DNA of 64,000 nucleotides from Luteolibacter sp. Lineage in GTDB: Bacteria; Verrucomicrobiota; Verrucomicrobiia; Verrucomicrobiales; Akkermansiaceae. The notes under the pieces were generated by a model. That model was not told where the DNA came from. It worked only from the letters and a program-made list of their open reading frames with translations, and ran no database searches. The stretch is from the NCBI GenBank assembly GCA_030696085.1, contig JAUYNL010000070.1, positions 1 to 64,000 of the forward strand, written 5' to 3'. Position numbers and translations under genes: made by a program. This document shows, piece after piece, positions 63,339 through 64,000 of this stretch; position 1 is the stretch's first letter; each line of letters opens with the position of its first letter.

Positions 63339-64000
63339 TGGCAAACTATCGCGTGCTGGTTTCGGACCCCATCTCGGAAAAGGGCGTGGACGCCCTGCGC
63401 AACGCCCCGGGAATCGACGTGGACGTCAATACCGGCCTCCAGCCGGACGAACTCCTCAAAATCATCGGCGATTACCACGGCCTCGTCGTCCGTTCCCAGA
63501 CGAAAGTGACGCCGGAAGTCTTCTCCGCCGCGAAAAACCTCAAGGTCATCGGTCGCGCCGGGGTGGGTGTGGACAACATCGACCGCTCCGCCGCCACCGA
63601 CCACGGCGTGGTGGTGATGAATACGCCGAGCGGAAACACGATTTCCACCGCCGAGCACGCCTTCACACTGATGCTCTCGCTGGCCCGCAACATCCCACAG
63701 GCGCACGCCTCGATTCTAGCCGGAAAATGGGACCGCAAGTCCTTTGAGGGCGTGGAAATGAACGGCAAGCGCCTCGCCATCCTCGGCATGGGACGCATCG
63801 GCACCGAGTTCGCCAAGCGAGCCCAGGCCTTCGGCATGACCGTCGTTGCCTTCGATCCCTTCCTCACCGCCGCCCGCGCCCAATCGCTCAAAGTCGAGCT
63901 GGCCGAGAGTCCCGAGGATGCGCTCACCGGCGCGGATGTCGTCACCCTCCACATCCCGCTCACCGCGGAAACCAAGCACATCCTCGACGAAAAACGCCTG
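63339..64000 (+). CDS. serA: D-3-phosphoglycerate dehydrogenase, 5' part
   Basis: The first 220 residues of the serine-pathway enzyme are present; the frame runs off the end of the window. The start MANYRVLVSDPISEKGVDAL, the substrate-domain segments LVVRSQTKVTPEV and VIGRAGVGVDNID, the nucleotide-binding GMGRIGTEFAKRA and the DVVTLHIPLTAETKHI segment are all typical. Whether it is the long form with the intervening and ACT domains cannot be seen here. Confidence 0.95.

Overview
The window is about 62% GC, gene-dense, and looks like a chromosomal segment of a member of the Verrucomicrobia (Verrucomicrobiaceae or Luteolibacter-like). The basis is the DUF1501 plus DUF1549/DUF1553 secreted pair typical of the Planctomycetes-Verrucomicrobia group, secreted proteins ending in a 'DGDGxxNLxEFxLGTxP' type module, TAT-exported sugar-isomerase-like proteins, weak or absent Shine-Dalgarno sequences, and conserved housekeeping genes. 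No rRNA, tRNA, CRISPR array, insertion sequence or prophage was found. The lineage assignment is inference; no database search was possible.

Layout. 0.2-13.5 kb (+): purL (carrying in-frame heptamer-repeat insertions), a Hyi-like TIM barrel, a HerA/DUF853-like ATPase, a TIGR01777 epimerase, ptsI, and a secreted coiled-coil/TPR protein coupled to a lipoprotein. 13.4-15.5 kb (-): an N-formylglutamate amidohydrolase-like protein and a secreted SGNH hydrolase. 15.7-22.5 kb: two small unknown genes, ychF, a zinc-ribbon coiled-coil protein, a HAD phosphatase (-), a gap of about 760 bp, dnaX-ybaB, and an EEP-family nuclease/phosphatase. 22.5-27.5 kb (-): beta-carbonic anhydrase, Hsp33, and a trio of ATP-grasp ligase, membrane-bound inactive transglutaminase and retropepsin-like protease. 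27.6-32.2 kb (+): acyltransferase, glycosyltransferase and methyltransferase resembling aryl-polyene accessory enzymes, then an SDR, an O6-alkylguanine-DNA alkyltransferase and XerD. 32.2-37.7 kb (-): an exported protein and a giant RCC1/cadherin-like secreted protein.

The most striking region is 37.8-52.8 kb (-): thirteen same-strand genes encoding what looks like a complete electron route from the quinone pool to the cell surface. In transcription order these are an octaheme MtrA/DmsE-like cytochrome, an MtrB/PioB-like outer-membrane barrel, a monoheme cytochrome, a seven-heme NapC/NirT-type membrane cytochrome resembling Geobacter ImcH, a second monoheme cytochrome, a Cbc4-like module (tetraheme cytochrome, TAT-exported 4x[4Fe-4S] protein, NrfD-type quinone-interacting membrane protein), an unknown protein, a DUF2339-like membrane protein, a lipoprotein, and the System II cytochrome c maturation pair ResB/CcsA. 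About 21 haem-binding motifs are encoded. No extracellular MtrC/OmcA-like cytochrome and no molybdopterin catalytic subunit is present, so the terminal donor or acceptor, and the direction of electron flow, are undetermined.

53.1-64 kb: a secreted C39-like peptidase and a subtilase (-), a DUF3592 membrane protein, a SNF2-family helicase (+), the DUF1501 and DUF1549/DUF1553 pair (-), and the 5' part of serA (+), which runs off the window.
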